A stretch of 64,000 nucleotides of DNA. Origin: Gemmatimonadota bacterium (lineage in GTDB: Bacteria; Gemmatimonadota; Gemmatimonadetes; Gemmatimonadales; Gemmatimonadaceae). The stretch is taken from the NCBI GenBank assembly GCA_016714015.1, contig JADJNZ010000002.1, positions 144,750 through 208,749 on the forward strand. The letters run 5' to 3'. Below are positions 1 through 9,219 of the stretch, one piece after another. Under the pieces are notes generated by a model, which did no database searches, had not been told where the DNA came from, and saw nothing but the letters and a program-made list of their open reading frames with translations. The translations under genes were made by a program, and so were the position numbers. Each line of letters starts with the position of its first letter. The first letter of the stretch is position 1.

Positions 1-684
1 GCGGGGCGGCGGGTGGAGAGCACCTCCGGCGAGTACCGCCGCGGTCTCTGGTCGGGGCGCACGGTCGGTCCGGCCGGGGAGTCGGGGCGCGAATTCCGGC
101 TCCCGGACGTGGTATTGGCGGCGGACGACGGCGTGATCCACCACGCCTGGTTCCTCCTCCGGTTCCTGCGGGGCGGACCGCAGCTGGTCCTCCGCCCGCG
201 GGGGTTGGTCGTGCGACCGATGGTCGTCGAATCGCAGGGGCCGGATTCGGTCCTCTTCGGGCTCGACGTGTACGACGCGGAACGGTGGCTCGTCCGCGAT
301 GGGATCGGTGGTCCGGTGCTGCGCGAGGTCTGGGTGGATGCCCAGGGTCGCCTGCTCCGGGTCCGGATCCCGGCGGCGGACCTCGAGGCCACGCGCGACG
401 AGGCACCGCCGGAAGCACCTCGTGAAACCTCGCCGCCGGCGGGGGCGTACGAGGGGCCAGAACCCCTCTTTACAGGATTCGGACTTGATGCGTGCGCTGT
501 GGCGGGCGACCCTGCTCCTCGTGGTGGCGATGCCGGTGGCGGCCCAGGCGGGCCGGCCGACGTTGACGCTGACCGAGGCGCTGGAGATCGCCAAGAAGAA
601 CAACCCGACCTACCTGCAGTCGATCACGGGGCGCACGCGGGCGGCCGCCTCGCTCCGGTCGGCGTACGGGCAGCTGCTCCCTAG
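1..684 (+). CDS. Hypothetical protein, 5' end outside window
   Basis: The frame is open from the window edge, with a possible GTG at 13, to a stop at 682-684. The first ~140 residues look like real protein: alternating hydrophobic strands (VVLAADDGVIHHAWFLLRFL) and a well-behaved acidic/basic mix. The tail becomes Gly/Pro/Asp-rich where it runs 197 nt into the efflux gene that starts at 488. Such a long same-strand overlap is unusual, so either the real stop was lost by a frame change near 420 (a TGA sits at 423-425 in another frame) or the overlap is genuine. I recognise no family. Confidence 0.4.
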   Translation, partial: AGRRVESTSGEYRRGLWSGRTVGPAGESGREFRLPDVVLAADDGVIHHAWFLLRFLRGGPQLVLRPRGLVVRPMVVESQGPDSVLFGLDVYDAERWLVRDGIGGPVLREVWVDAQGRLLRVRIPAADLEATRDEAPPEAPRETSPPAGAYEGPEPLFTGFGLDACAVAGDPAPRGGDAGGGPGGPADVDADRGAGDRQEEQPDLPAVDHGAHAGGRLAPVGVRAAAP

Positions 685-1954
685 CGCCGACGTCAGCGCC
701 AGCGCGAGCTATCGCGAGGGCCGCCCGCAGTTCTTCGGCGGCGTCGCGTTCGGTGCGACCTCCGACATCGTCTCCTCGAGCTGGAACCTGCAGGGGAGCA
801 TGCAGCTCAGCCTCAACACGCTGGCGCAGATCAAGCGCGCCAACGCGTCCATGGATGCGGCGGATGCCGACGTCGAGGCCGCGCTCTTCCAGCTGCGGAA
901 CGGCGTGACCGCGCAGTTCCTGCTCGCGCTGCAGACCCAGGCACGCGCCGCCCTGCAGGACACGCTCGTGGTCCAGCAGCGGCTCCAGCTCGAACTCGCC
1001 CAGGCCCGCGCGGGCGTGGGATCGGCGACCTCCCTCGACGTGAAGCGGGCCGAGGTGGGGCTCGGGACGCAGCAGGTCGCGGCCCTCCGGGCCCGCAACA
1101 CCGCGGCGGTCGCCCGGCTCCAGCTCTTCCAGCAGCTCGGCGCCCCGATGCCCGAGGACGTCGTGCTCACCGCTGACCTCCCGGTGTCCGCGCCGACGCA
1201 GAGCGTGGCCGACCTCCTCGCGATGGCGAAGGTCGCGAACCCGAACCTGCGGGCCTTCCAGGCGCGCGAGCGGGTCGCCGAGGCCGGCGTGAAGTCGGCC
1301 CGCAGCGCCTACACGCCGTCACTCTCGCTGTCCGGTTCCGTCGGCGGCGTCGCGCAGACCCAGACCGACGTCACGGACAACGATGCGGTCGCCCAGGCGA
1401 TCGCGACCCGCGACTCGCGGGTGGCGAGCTGCCTCTCGACCGACTCGCTCCGCGTCGGCGCGGGACTCGGCAGCATCGCGCCGCAGTGCGCCGCGATCCC
1501 GCCGGTGAACGTCGCGGCCATCCGCGACGCCAACAACACCTTCCCCTTCGGGTTCACGCGCAATCCGTACAGCCTCTCGCTCGGCATCTCGCTCCCCTTG
1601 TTCGACGGGTTCGGGCGCGAGCAGCGGTTGCAGGAGGCCAACGCGAGCCGGACCGACGCGCGGTACAACACGCGCCGGCAGGAGCTCGCGATGACCGCCG
1701 ACGTCACGTCGGCGCGGGTCACGCTGCAGGCGGCGTTCGATGCCGTCGAGCTGCAGACCCGGAACGCCGCGACGGCGCGCGAGGCGCTGCAGCTGGCCGA
1801 GGAGCGGTACCGCGTCGGGGCCAACACCTTCGTGGACCTCACGACGGCGCGCGGGGAGTACGAACGCGCCGAGACCGACCGCATCGATGCGATCTATGAA
1901 TTCCACCGGGCGTACGCGGCGCTGGAAGCGGCCGTCGGACGCACCCTTCGCTGA
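488..1954 (+). CDS. tolC: TolC-like outer membrane efflux protein
   Basis: Outer-membrane channel of a tripartite exporter, 488 aa. The ATG at 488 is followed by a signal peptide (residues 1-21, ending VAAQA). The mature protein opens with LTLTEALEIAKKNNPTYLQS, the usual start of the outer membrane efflux (OEP) domain, and shows two OEP repeats rich in Ala/Gln/Arg coiled-coil helices, including the NPxL-type segment near residue 248 and ERYRVGANTFVDLTTA near residue 440. It lies 11 nt before the periplasmic adaptor gene, so it is probably the channel used by the downstream ABC pump. The same frame stays open upstream of 488, but that extension is Arg-rich and implausible. Confidence 0.93.
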   Translation: MRALWRATLLLVVAMPVAAQAGRPTLTLTEALEIAKKNNPTYLQSITGRTRAAASLRSAYGQLLPSADVSASASYREGRPQFFGGVAFGATSDIVSSSWNLQGSMQLSLNTLAQIKRANASMDAADADVEAALFQLRNGVTAQFLLALQTQARAALQDTLVVQQRLQLELAQARAGVGSATSLDVKRAEVGLGTQQVAALRARNTAAVARLQLFQQLGAPMPEDVVLTADLPVSAPTQSVADLLAMAKVANPNLRAFQARERVAEAGVKSARSAYTPSLSLSGSVGGVAQTQTDVTDNDAVAQAIATRDSRVASCLSTDSLRVGAGLGSIAPQCAAIPPVNVAAIRDANNTFPFGFTRNPYSLSLGISLPLFDGFGREQRLQEANASRTDARYNTRRQELAMTADVTSARVTLQAAFDAVELQTRNAATAREALQLAEERYRVGANTFVDLTTARGEYERAETDRIDAIYEFHRAYAALEAAVGRTLR

Positions 1955-1965
1955 GCTGAGGAGCC

Positions 1966-3243
1966 ATGAGCAAGAAGATGAAGTGGGGGATCGCCGCGGT
2001 CGCCGTGATCGGCATCGTCGGGATGATCGCCGTGAACGCCGCCGGTGGTGACAAGGGGACCGAGGTCCGCATCGAGGAGGTGTCCAAGCAGGATCTGGTC
2101 GCCTCGGTGACGGCCAGCGGGCAGGTCATCCCGCGCACCAAGGTCGACCTCTCCGCCGACATCACCGGCCGCATCACGCGGCTCTCGGTGAAGGACGGCG
2201 ACATGGTGCGCGAGGGGCAGTTCCTCCTCCAGATCGACCCGCAGCAGTACGAGGCGCAGGTGCAGCGCGCCGAGGCGGCGCTCGCGAACGCGCGGGCGAG
2301 CCTCGCGCAGTCGCGCGCCAACCTGCTGCAGGCGCAGCGCAACCTCGAGCGGCTCGAAGGCATCCGCCGCACGAATGCCACGCTCGTCTCCGGCCAGGAG
2401 CTCGAGCAGGCGCAGACGCAGCTCGAGGTGAACAAGGCGCTCGTGGAGGCCGCGGAGGAGAACGTGAAGCAGGCCGACGCGTCGCTGAAGGACGCGCGCT
2501 ACCAACTCTCCCGCACCACCATCTACGCCCCGATGTCCGGCCGCGTGACGCGCCTCAACGTCGAGCTCGGCGAGACGGCGATCATGGGCACGCTCAACAA
2601 GGACGCCGCGACGCTGCTCACCATCAGCGACATGAGCGTCCTCGAGACGAAGGTGAAGGTCGACGAGACCGACGTCAGCCGCATCGCCCTCGGCGACTCG
2701 GCGGTCATCCAGATCGACGCCTTCCCCGACACCACGTTCATCGGCCGGGTGGTCGAGATCTCCAACAGCTCGGTCAAGGGCGCCACGGCGTCGACGACCG
2801 ACCAGGCGATCGACTACGAGGTGACCGTCCGCATCCTGAACCCGCCGGCCGAGACGCGCCCCGACTTCTCGTCGACCGCGAAGATCGTGACCGACACCCG
2901 GGCGCAGGCGCTGGCGATCCCGATCATCGCGCTGACCGTTCGCGAGGACTCGGCCCTGAAGCAGACCGACGCCGCGCCGAACGCCGTCGCCGCGCCGGCC
3001 GTGCAGGTGGGCAAGCGGGACGTCGAGGGCGTGTTCGTCGTGGGCGCCGACAACAAAGTGACCTTCCGCCCCGTAAGGGTGGGGATCGCAGGTGAGAAGT
3101 ACTTCGAGGTGCTGAGCGGGCTCGAGCCCGGCGAGCGCATCGTGGCCGGCACCTATCAGGCGATCCGCGAACTCAAGGACCAGCAGCTCGTTCGCGAGAC
3201 CCCAAAGGAGGCGGCCGACCCCAAGGCCGCGAAGACCCCGTGA
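1966..3243 (+). CDS. macA: MacA/HlyD-family periplasmic adaptor
   Basis: Membrane-fusion protein linking an inner-membrane ABC transporter to TolC, 425 aa. An N-terminal membrane anchor (about residues 7-26) is followed by a first half lipoyl/barrel-sandwich motif (residues ~70-91, ITRLSVKDGDMVREGQFLL). Next come a long alpha-hairpin of Ala/Gln/Glu-rich heptads (~92-175), the second half lipoyl, and beta-barrel and membrane-proximal domains ending near GLEPGERIVAG. The MacA-type order is complete. Its TGA stop (3241-3243) overlaps the GTG start of the ATPase gene (3240), so the two are translationally coupled. Confidence 0.93.
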   Translation: MSKKMKWGIAAVAVIGIVGMIAVNAAGGDKGTEVRIEEVSKQDLVASVTASGQVIPRTKVDLSADITGRITRLSVKDGDMVREGQFLLQIDPQQYEAQVQRAEAALANARASLAQSRANLLQAQRNLERLEGIRRTNATLVSGQELEQAQTQLEVNKALVEAAEENVKQADASLKDARYQLSRTTIYAPMSGRVTRLNVELGETAIMGTLNKDAATLLTISDMSVLETKVKVDETDVSRIALGDSAVIQIDAFPDTTFIGRVVEISNSSVKGATASTTDQAIDYEVTVRILNPPAETRPDFSSTAKIVTDTRAQALAIPIIALTVREDSALKQTDAAPNAVAAPAVQVGKRDVEGVFVVGADNKVTFRPVRVGIAGEKYFEVLSGLEPGERIVAGTYQAIRELKDQQLVRETPKEAADPKAAKTP

Positions 3244-4043
3244 CCCAGCACATCGAAGAAGCGCCGCTCAACACCACCGCCGAGCGTCAGGCCGTCGTCG
3301 GCAGCGCGGGCGCCGCGCCGTCGAAGGAGTGGGTGATCGTCACCCGCGGCCTCAAGCGCGAATACGACATGGGCGGCGAGATCGTCCGCGCGCTCCGCGG
3401 GGTGGACCTCGCGGTCCGCCGCAACGAGTACGTCGCGATCATGGGCCCGTCGGGCTCGGGCAAGTCCACCTTCATGAACATCATCGGCTGCCTCGACACG
3501 CCGAACGAGGGCGAGTACTGGCTCAACGGCCAGCTCGTCTCGACCATGAAGGACGACGAGCTCGCGCGCGTCCGCAACAAGGAGATCGGGTTCGTCTTCC
3601 AGACGTTCAACCTGCTCCCCCGCGCCACGGCGCTCGCCAACGTCGAGCTCCCGCTCGTCTACGCCGGCATCTCGGCGTCGGAGCGCAAGGAGCGCGCGAT
3701 GGCGGCGCTCGAGGCCGTGCAGCTCGGCCAGCGCGTGCATCACCGCCCGAACGAGCTCTCCGGCGGCCAGCGCCAGCGCGTCGCGATCGCCCGCGCGCTG
3801 GTCAACCGCCCCTCGATCCTCCTCGCCGACGAGCCCACGGGCAACCTGGACTCGCAGACGTCGGAAGAGATCATGCGCGTCTTCGAGCACCTCGCCGATA
3901 CGGGCCAGACGGTCATCATGGTGACCCACGAACCCGACATCGCCGCGCACGCGCGCCGCGTGGTCGTGCTGCGCGACGGCCAGATCGCGAGCGACGACCG
4001 GCGCGAGAAGTTCACCGAGAAGCTCGGCCTCGCGACCAAGTAG
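3240..4043 (+). CDS. ABC transporter ATPase (MacB/LolD type)
   Basis: Cytoplasmic nucleotide-binding subunit of the efflux ABC transporter, 267 aa. Visible motifs are Walker A GPSGSGKST at residues 69-77, Q-loop FVFQTFNLLP near 118-127, signature LSGGQRQR at 173-180, Walker B ILLADEPTG at 193-201 and switch His at 230. It is a stand-alone ATPase, whereas E. coli MacB fuses the ATPase to its permease; here the permeases are separate downstream genes. GTG start chosen because it overlaps the macA stop (GTGA). A ~25-residue low-complexity N-terminal extension precedes the usual family start. It is the only ATPase for six permeases in this cluster. Confidence 0.95.
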   Translation: MTQHIEEAPLNTTAERQAVVGSAGAAPSKEWVIVTRGLKREYDMGGEIVRALRGVDLAVRRNEYVAIMGPSGSGKSTFMNIIGCLDTPNEGEYWLNGQLVSTMKDDELARVRNKEIGFVFQTFNLLPRATALANVELPLVYAGISASERKERAMAALEAVQLGQRVHHRPNELSGGQRQRVAIARALVNRPSILLADEPTGNLDSQTSEEIMRVFEHLADTGQTVIMVTHEPDIAAHARRVVVLRDGQIASDDRREKFTEKLGLATK

Positions 4044-4050
4044 GCGCGTC

Positions 4051-4078
4051 GGGCGGGCCTGGTCCCCAGGCCCCGCCC
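4051..4078 (+). other. GC-rich stem-loop between ATPase and first permease
   Basis: GGGCGGGCCTGG pairs with CCAGGCCCCGCCC across a 3-nt loop, with one bulge. There is no T-tract after it, so it does not look like a complete terminator. It may damp transcription into the permease genes or stabilise the 3' end of the macA-ATPase part of the message. Confidence 0.4.
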
Positions 4079-4120
4079 GCGCCCCTGCGCGCGACCGGAC
4101 TTCGCTGCCCCGCCCCATCG

Positions 4121-5365
4121 ATGCCTCTCTTCGAAGCCGTCCGGCTCGCGCTCAACACCATCCGGGTCCAGAAGCTCAAGAGCTTCTTCACCCTCGCGGG
4201 CGTCTGCATCGGCGTCATGTTCCTCATCACCGTCGTCTCGATCATCGAGGGGATGGGTCGCTACATGAAGGACGACCTCGTCGGGAAGATCATCGCGATC
4301 AACTCGTTCGAGCTCCGCCGGCAGCCCAACATCAACATCGGCGACGTCGACCAGTCGGAGTGGGACGCCTGGCGCCGCCGCCCGCGGCTCTACATCAGCG
4401 ACCTGCTCCCGGTGGTCGAGGCCCTCCCCGAGGGGACGCGCTGGGCCCAGGAGTCCGAGAACAGCGTCACGGCGACGTCGATCTACTCGCGTCCCCGCAC
4501 GACCAACGCCATCGGCGTGGACGGCGACTGGTTCGCGATCAAGAAGCTCGCCCTCACCGACGGCCGCGAGTTCACCGCGCAGGAGCTGCGCCAGGGCGAG
4601 AACGTCGCGATCATCGGCCCCGACATGATCGACCGCGCCTTCCCCGGCGTCGACCCGATCGGCCGCGAGCTGCGCATCGGCGGCGTGCCCTATCGCGTCA
4701 TCGGCATCACCGAGTCGCGCGGCTCGGCCTTCGGGATCTCATTCGACAACTTCGTCATCGCGCCGTGGCGGTCGCCGATCCGCAAGCTGCTCAATCCGCA
4801 GCCGCAGATGATCGACGCGGTCGTCGTGCAGTCCGAGAACCAGCAGGTGCTGACCGAGGCCAAGGAACGCGTCCGTGCCGTCATGCGGACGCGGCGCGGG
4901 CTCCGGCCGAGCCAGCCCGACAACTTCGCGATGGAGACATCGGAGAGCGCGCTCGAGTTCTGGAACAAGATCCAGGGCTACCTGGTCATCGCGGGCGTGG
5001 CGCTGCCGGCGATCGGCCTCGTCGTCGGCGCGATCGTCATCATGAACATCATGCTCGTCGCCGTCGCGGAGCGGACCCGCGAGATCGGCATCCGGAAGGC
5101 GCTCGGGGCCAAGCGGCGCGACATCCTCGCGCAGTTCCTCGTCGAGTCGGCGACGCTCAGCACGGTCGGCGCGATGCTCGGCATCGCCCTCGGCATCGGG
5201 TTCTCGCAGGCGATCGCGGCGGTGTCGCCGCTCCCGGCGAGCGTCGCCCCCTGGTCGATCGTCGTCGGCGTGCTCGTCGGCGCGGGCGTGGGGATCATCT
5301 CCGGCGTCTATCCGGCGAGCCGCGCGTCGCGGCTCGACCCGGTCGTCGCGCTGCGGCAGGAGTAG
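4121..5365 (+). CDS. MacB/FtsX-type ABC permease 1 (class A)
   Basis: Inner-membrane permease subunit, 414 aa. Topology is TM1 at about residues 20-43, a large periplasmic MacB_PCD domain (~45-280), then three C-terminal TM helices of the FtsX domain. The cytoplasmic coupling motif ERTREIGIRKALGA lies after TM2. ATG at 4121 chosen because the N-terminus (MPLFEAVRLALNTIRVQKLKSF) matches permease 3 almost residue for residue. It and permeases 3 and 5 form one subtype ending in a LRQE/MRSE-like tail. With no ATPase of its own, it presumably uses the one at 3240. Confidence 0.92.
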   Translation: MPLFEAVRLALNTIRVQKLKSFFTLAGVCIGVMFLITVVSIIEGMGRYMKDDLVGKIIAINSFELRRQPNINIGDVDQSEWDAWRRRPRLYISDLLPVVEALPEGTRWAQESENSVTATSIYSRPRTTNAIGVDGDWFAIKKLALTDGREFTAQELRQGENVAIIGPDMIDRAFPGVDPIGRELRIGGVPYRVIGITESRGSAFGISFDNFVIAPWRSPIRKLLNPQPQMIDAVVVQSENQQVLTEAKERVRAVMRTRRGLRPSQPDNFAMETSESALEFWNKIQGYLVIAGVALPAIGLVVGAIVIMNIMLVAVAERTREIGIRKALGAKRRDILAQFLVESATLSTVGAMLGIALGIGFSQAIAAVSPLPASVAPWSIVVGVLVGAGVGIISGVYPASRASRLDPVVALRQE

Positions 5366-5370
5366 GCATC

Positions 5371-6627
5371 ATGGCCAACCTCAGTTCGCGCCTCTACAAC
5401 CTCGGCGAGGGCGTCCGCATCGCGGTCGACGCCATCGTCGGCAACAAGGTCCGTGCGGGCCTCACGATCCTCGGCGTCGCCGTGGGCGTCTTCGTCGTCG
5501 TGGTGATCTCCGCCGCGGTGCACGGGATCAACGTGAGCGTGGCCAAGGACTTCGAGAGCACCGGCCCGACGACCTTCTTCGTCTCGCAATACCCGATCAC
5601 GTTCGAGGCGTGCGACGGCAGCGGCGAGACCTGCACCTGGCTGCGCAACCCGCCCATCACGTGGGACGAGGTGTCGCGCCTCGAGCGGCTCGAGAACGCG
5701 GCCGCGGTGGGGGTGCGCATGGACTGGACGGGCGCCTTCAAGTACCGCGACAAGGCGCTCTCCTCCGCCCCGATCGAGGGCTACTCGGCGAACTGGGCGA
5801 TGTTCGGCGCGCCCGACATGCAGCCGGGGGGCCGCGTCTTCACCGACCAGGAGGTCCGCAGCGCGGCACGGGTGGTGGTGCTCAACACCGTCGCGGCCGA
5901 GCGGCTCTTCGTGGACTCCGACCCGCTGGGGAAGACGCTCACGATCAACGGCAATGCCTTCCAGGTGATCGGCGTCTACAAGGACAACGCGAGCTTCCTC
6001 TCGGGCGGCGAGCGGGCGAAGGGCGTGATGCCGGTGACGACGCTCCAGCGCGCGCTCAACGTGCGACGCACGGATCTCGGGGTCGTGGTCAAGCCCCGCA
6101 CCGGGGTCCCGCGGGACGTGATGGTGGACGAGGTCACCGCCACCCTGCGCGGCGCCCGCGGGCTGCGGCCGAGCCAGGAGAGCACCTTCGCCATCATCAC
6201 GCAGGACAAGCTGATGGAGACCTACGACAGGATCTTCGGGATGTTCTTCCTCGTGATGATCGCCCTCTCGGCGGTCGGGCTGATCGTCGGCGGCGTCGGC
6301 GTCATCGCGATCATGATGATCTCGGTCACCGAGCGGACCCGCGAGATCGGCGTGCGGAAGGCGCTCGGCGCGACCCGGCTGACCATCCTCTGGCAGTTCC
6401 TGATCGAGGCCGTCACGTTGACCGGCATCGGGGCCGTGATCGGACTGGTGTTGGGCTGGCTCGTGGCGCTCGCGATCCGCTCGGGCACGAGCATCGAGGC
6501 GAGCATCCCGCCGTTGGCCGCGGTCGCGGCGCTGGTCGCCAGCGCCTTCACGGGGATCCTGTTCGGGATGATCCCGGCGGCCCGTGCCTCGCGCCTGGAT
6601 CCGGTCGAGGCCCTGCGGCACGAATGA
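5371..6627 (+). CDS. MacB/FtsX-type ABC permease 2 (class B)
   Basis: Inner-membrane permease, 418 aa, starting 5 nt after permease 1. TM1 covers about residues 28-50, followed by a periplasmic MacB_PCD domain and three C-terminal TMs with the ERTREIGVRKALGA coupling helix. It belongs to the second subtype (with 4 and 6), recognised by RAGLTILGVAVGVFVVV near the N-terminus and the LRHE tail. The periplasmic domain contains a close cysteine pair (CDGSGETC) that permease 4 shares in the same place, suggesting a disulfide loop. Probably forms a heterodimer with permease 1 (inference from pairing). Confidence 0.92.
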   Translation: MANLSSRLYNLGEGVRIAVDAIVGNKVRAGLTILGVAVGVFVVVVISAAVHGINVSVAKDFESTGPTTFFVSQYPITFEACDGSGETCTWLRNPPITWDEVSRLERLENAAAVGVRMDWTGAFKYRDKALSSAPIEGYSANWAMFGAPDMQPGGRVFTDQEVRSAARVVVLNTVAAERLFVDSDPLGKTLTINGNAFQVIGVYKDNASFLSGGERAKGVMPVTTLQRALNVRRTDLGVVVKPRTGVPRDVMVDEVTATLRGARGLRPSQESTFAIITQDKLMETYDRIFGMFFLVMIALSAVGLIVGGVGVIAIMMISVTERTREIGVRKALGATRLTILWQFLIEAVTLTGIGAVIGLVLGWLVALAIRSGTSIEASIPPLAAVAALVASAFTGILFGMIPAARASRLDPVEALRHE

Positions 6628-6651
6628 CGCCCCGGATGCGTTAGCCTTCGA

Positions 6652-6678
6652 GGGCGGCCCGGTCCTTTCCGGCCGCCC
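6652..6678 (+). other. Stem-loop before permease 3
   Basis: GGGCGGCCCGG pairs with CCGGCCGCCC with one bulge, in the 75-nt gap after permease 2. This is the only sizeable gap within the permease series. No T-tract follows, so termination here would be partial at best. Confidence 0.35.
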
Positions 6679-6702
6679 GTCTCCCCTCCCCGGCCGTCCG
6701 CC

Positions 6703-7941
6703 TTGCCCTTCTTCGAAGCCGTCCGCCTCGCCCTCCAGACCATCAGGGTGCAGAAGCTCAAGAGCTTCTTCACCCTGATCGGCGTGATGATCGGCGTGAT
6801 GTTCCTCATCGCCGTCGTCTCGATCGTCGAAGGGATGAGCGACTACGTCGAGAACGACTTCGCCGCGAAGATCATCGGCGTGAACACCTTCGACGTCCGC
6901 CAGCGCCCGAACTTCACGCCGAACCAGACCGAGGAGGAATGGCGCGCCTCGCTCCGGAACCCGCGGATCTACGAGACGGACGTCGACCTGGTGCGCGAGA
7001 CGCTGCCGGACGGGTTCCGGGTCGCCGTGGTGAACCAGACGTTCATCAACGCCGTCACGCCGGGCATCCGCCCGCGGTCGGTGCAGGCGATCGCGACCGA
7101 GGCGTCGTACTTCGACATCAAGAAGTTCGAGATCACCAACGGCCGTGCCTTCGCCGCCCAGGAGGTGGAGACCGGCGCGCGCGTCGTGGTCGTCGGCTCC
7201 GAGGTGGCGAGCTACTACTGGGACGGGCTCGACCCGGTCGGGCGCACACTCCGCATCGGCGGCCAGCCGTACACGGTCATCGGCGTGATCGCCGAGCAAG
7301 GGTCGGTGTTCGGCTTCTCGATGGACCGGATGGCGATCGCGCCCTACACGTCGCCGCTCAGCCGGGCGATCCGGCCGCGCGGCGACTTCGGCACGATCAC
7401 GGTGCAGGCCCCCGACCGCGCGCAGCTCGACATCGGGATGGAGATGGTGCACGAGGCGATGCGCGGCTTCCGCCGCCTCGGGCCGGCCGAGAAGGACAAC
7501 TTCGCGATCGAGACCTCCGACGCGGCGCTCAGCTTCTTCGACGAGCTCAAGGGGAAGCTGATCCTCTTCGGGACGGCGCTGCCGGCCATCGGGCTGGTGG
7601 TGGGGGCGCTCGTGATCATGAACATCATGCTCGTCGCGGTGGCCGAGCGCACGCGCGAGATCGGCGTCCGGAAGGCGCTCGGCGCGCGCCGGCAGGACAT
7701 CATCGCGCAGTTCCTCGTCGAGGCAGCGACGCTCTCGGTGCTCGGCGCGGCGATCGGCGCGGGGCTGGGCGTCGGCCTGGCGATGCTCATCGCCGCCGTG
7801 ACGCCGCTCCCGGCGTCGGTCGCGCCCTGGTCCCTCGTCTTCGCGCTCGTGGTGGGCGCGGGCGTCGGGATCGTCGCCGGCATCTACCCCGCGAGTCGCG
7901 CATCGCGCCTCGACCCGATCGCCGCATTGCGGCAGGAATGA
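6703..7941 (+). CDS. MacB/FtsX-type ABC permease 3 (class A)
   Basis: 412-aa permease. The start is a TTG at 6703, chosen because the resulting N-terminus (MPFFEAVRLALQTIRVQKLKSF) aligns exactly with permease 1; no ATG gives this. One N-terminal TM, a MacB_PCD periplasmic domain and three C-terminal TMs with ERTREIGVRKALGA are visible. Its similarity to permease 1 along the whole length, including the PLPASVAPWS segment before the last TM, points to tandem duplication of a permease pair. It is separated from permease 4 by only 3 nt. Confidence 0.92.
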   Translation: MPFFEAVRLALQTIRVQKLKSFFTLIGVMIGVMFLIAVVSIVEGMSDYVENDFAAKIIGVNTFDVRQRPNFTPNQTEEEWRASLRNPRIYETDVDLVRETLPDGFRVAVVNQTFINAVTPGIRPRSVQAIATEASYFDIKKFEITNGRAFAAQEVETGARVVVVGSEVASYYWDGLDPVGRTLRIGGQPYTVIGVIAEQGSVFGFSMDRMAIAPYTSPLSRAIRPRGDFGTITVQAPDRAQLDIGMEMVHEAMRGFRRLGPAEKDNFAIETSDAALSFFDELKGKLILFGTALPAIGLVVGALVIMNIMLVAVAERTREIGVRKALGARRQDIIAQFLVEAATLSVLGAAIGAGLGVGLAMLIAAVTPLPASVAPWSLVFALVVGAGVGIVAGIYPASRASRLDPIAALRQE

Positions 7942-7944
7942 GCG

Positions 7945-9210
7945 ATGCGCCTCTGGGATAGGTTCCTCATGACGCTCGAGGGCGCGTACATCGCCCTCGA
8001 CTCGCTGCGCGCCAACAAGGTCCGCGCCGCCCTGACCATCTCCGGCGTCGCGGTCGGCGTGTTCGTGGTCGTCGCGATGGGCGCGACGGTGCACGGGATC
8101 CGCCAGTCGTTCCAGCAGGACATGGACGAGTTCGGGACGTCGACCTTCCAGGTGCGCCGCTCGAACCCCGGCTTCAACAACTGCAATCCGACGAACGAGA
8201 ACTGCCCCGAGCGCCGCTTCCCCGGGATCACGCTCGCGGAGTGGAAGGCGGTCCAGCGCCTGCCCGAAGTGGACCACGCGATGGCGTGGCTCTTCGGCGC
8301 GAGCACCGTGACCTATTTCGACCGCGTGGTGAAGGGCGTCGGCTACGACGCCCAGAGCACCGAGTGGATCTACACCGATCAGGCCGACATCTTCCCTGGC
8401 CGCACCTTCACCGCGGCGGAACATGACGCAGCGGCGCAGGTGACGCTGGTGAACAAGAAGCTGGCCGAGGACCTCTTCGGCGACTCCGACCCGATCGGCA
8501 AGGAGATCGACCTCGGCGGGACCCGCTTCCAGGTGATCGGCGTCTTCGACACGAAGGCGGGCTTCCTCAAGTCGCTCGATGGCCGCGGGCCGGACACCCC
8601 GCGGATGATCATCCCGATGATGACCGCCTATCGCCGGCTGGACGTCTGGCGGCGTTCGATGATGCTGATGGTGAAGCCGAAGCCCGACGTGCCGCGCGAC
8701 GCGGCGATGGACGCCGTGACGGCGACGCTGCGCGGGATGCGCGGCCTCCGGCCGCGCGAGATCAACAGCTTCTTCCTCGTCGGGCAGGACAAGATGATGG
8801 AGACCTTCGACTCCCTCTTCGGCGCGATCTTCATGGTCGGCCTCGGGCTCTCGGCGGTCGGCCTCATGGTCGGCGGCGTGGGGGTGGTGGCGATCATGAT
8901 GATCTCGGTCACCGAGCGGACGCGGGAGATCGGGGTGCGGAAGGCGCTCGGCGCGACCCGCGGGACGATCCTCTGGCAGTTCCTCGTGGAAGCGATGACG
9001 CTGACGAGCCTCGGCGCGGGGATCGGCCTGCTGGTCGGCGCGGGACTGGCCTGGATCATCCGGTCGACCACGCCCGTCCCGGCATCGGTGCCGTTCAGCG
9101 CCGTGGTGCTCTCCCTCCTCGGCGCCGTGCTGACCGGGGTGGTGTTCGGGATGCTGCCTGCCACGCGCGCGTCCAAGCTCGACCCCGTCGAGGCCTTGCG
9201 GCACGAGTAG
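7945..9210 (+). CDS. MacB/FtsX-type ABC permease 4 (class B)
   Basis: 421-aa permease, class B. The N-terminus has RAALTISGVAVGVFVVV as TM1, then the periplasmic domain with a cysteine pair (CNPTNENC) at the position of the pair in permease 2. Three C-terminal TMs carry ERTREIGVRKALGATRGT and the protein ends in LRHE. Closest relative in the window is permease 2. It probably partners permease 3. Nine nucleotides separate it from permease 5. Confidence 0.92.
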   Translation: MRLWDRFLMTLEGAYIALDSLRANKVRAALTISGVAVGVFVVVAMGATVHGIRQSFQQDMDEFGTSTFQVRRSNPGFNNCNPTNENCPERRFPGITLAEWKAVQRLPEVDHAMAWLFGASTVTYFDRVVKGVGYDAQSTEWIYTDQADIFPGRTFTAAEHDAAAQVTLVNKKLAEDLFGDSDPIGKEIDLGGTRFQVIGVFDTKAGFLKSLDGRGPDTPRMIIPMMTAYRRLDVWRRSMMLMVKPKPDVPRDAAMDAVTATLRGMRGLRPREINSFFLVGQDKMMETFDSLFGAIFMVGLGLSAVGLMVGGVGVVAIMMISVTERTREIGVRKALGATRGTILWQFLVEAMTLTSLGAGIGLLVGAGLAWIIRSTTPVPASVPFSAVVLSLLGAVLTGVVFGMLPATRASKLDPVEALRHE

Positions 9211-9219
9211 GTTTCGGGG

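Noticed and set aside
299..487. N-terminal extension of the TolC-like protein
   Set aside because: The extra residues are Arg/Ser/Pro-rich, and the ATG at 488 is followed at once by a good signal peptide.
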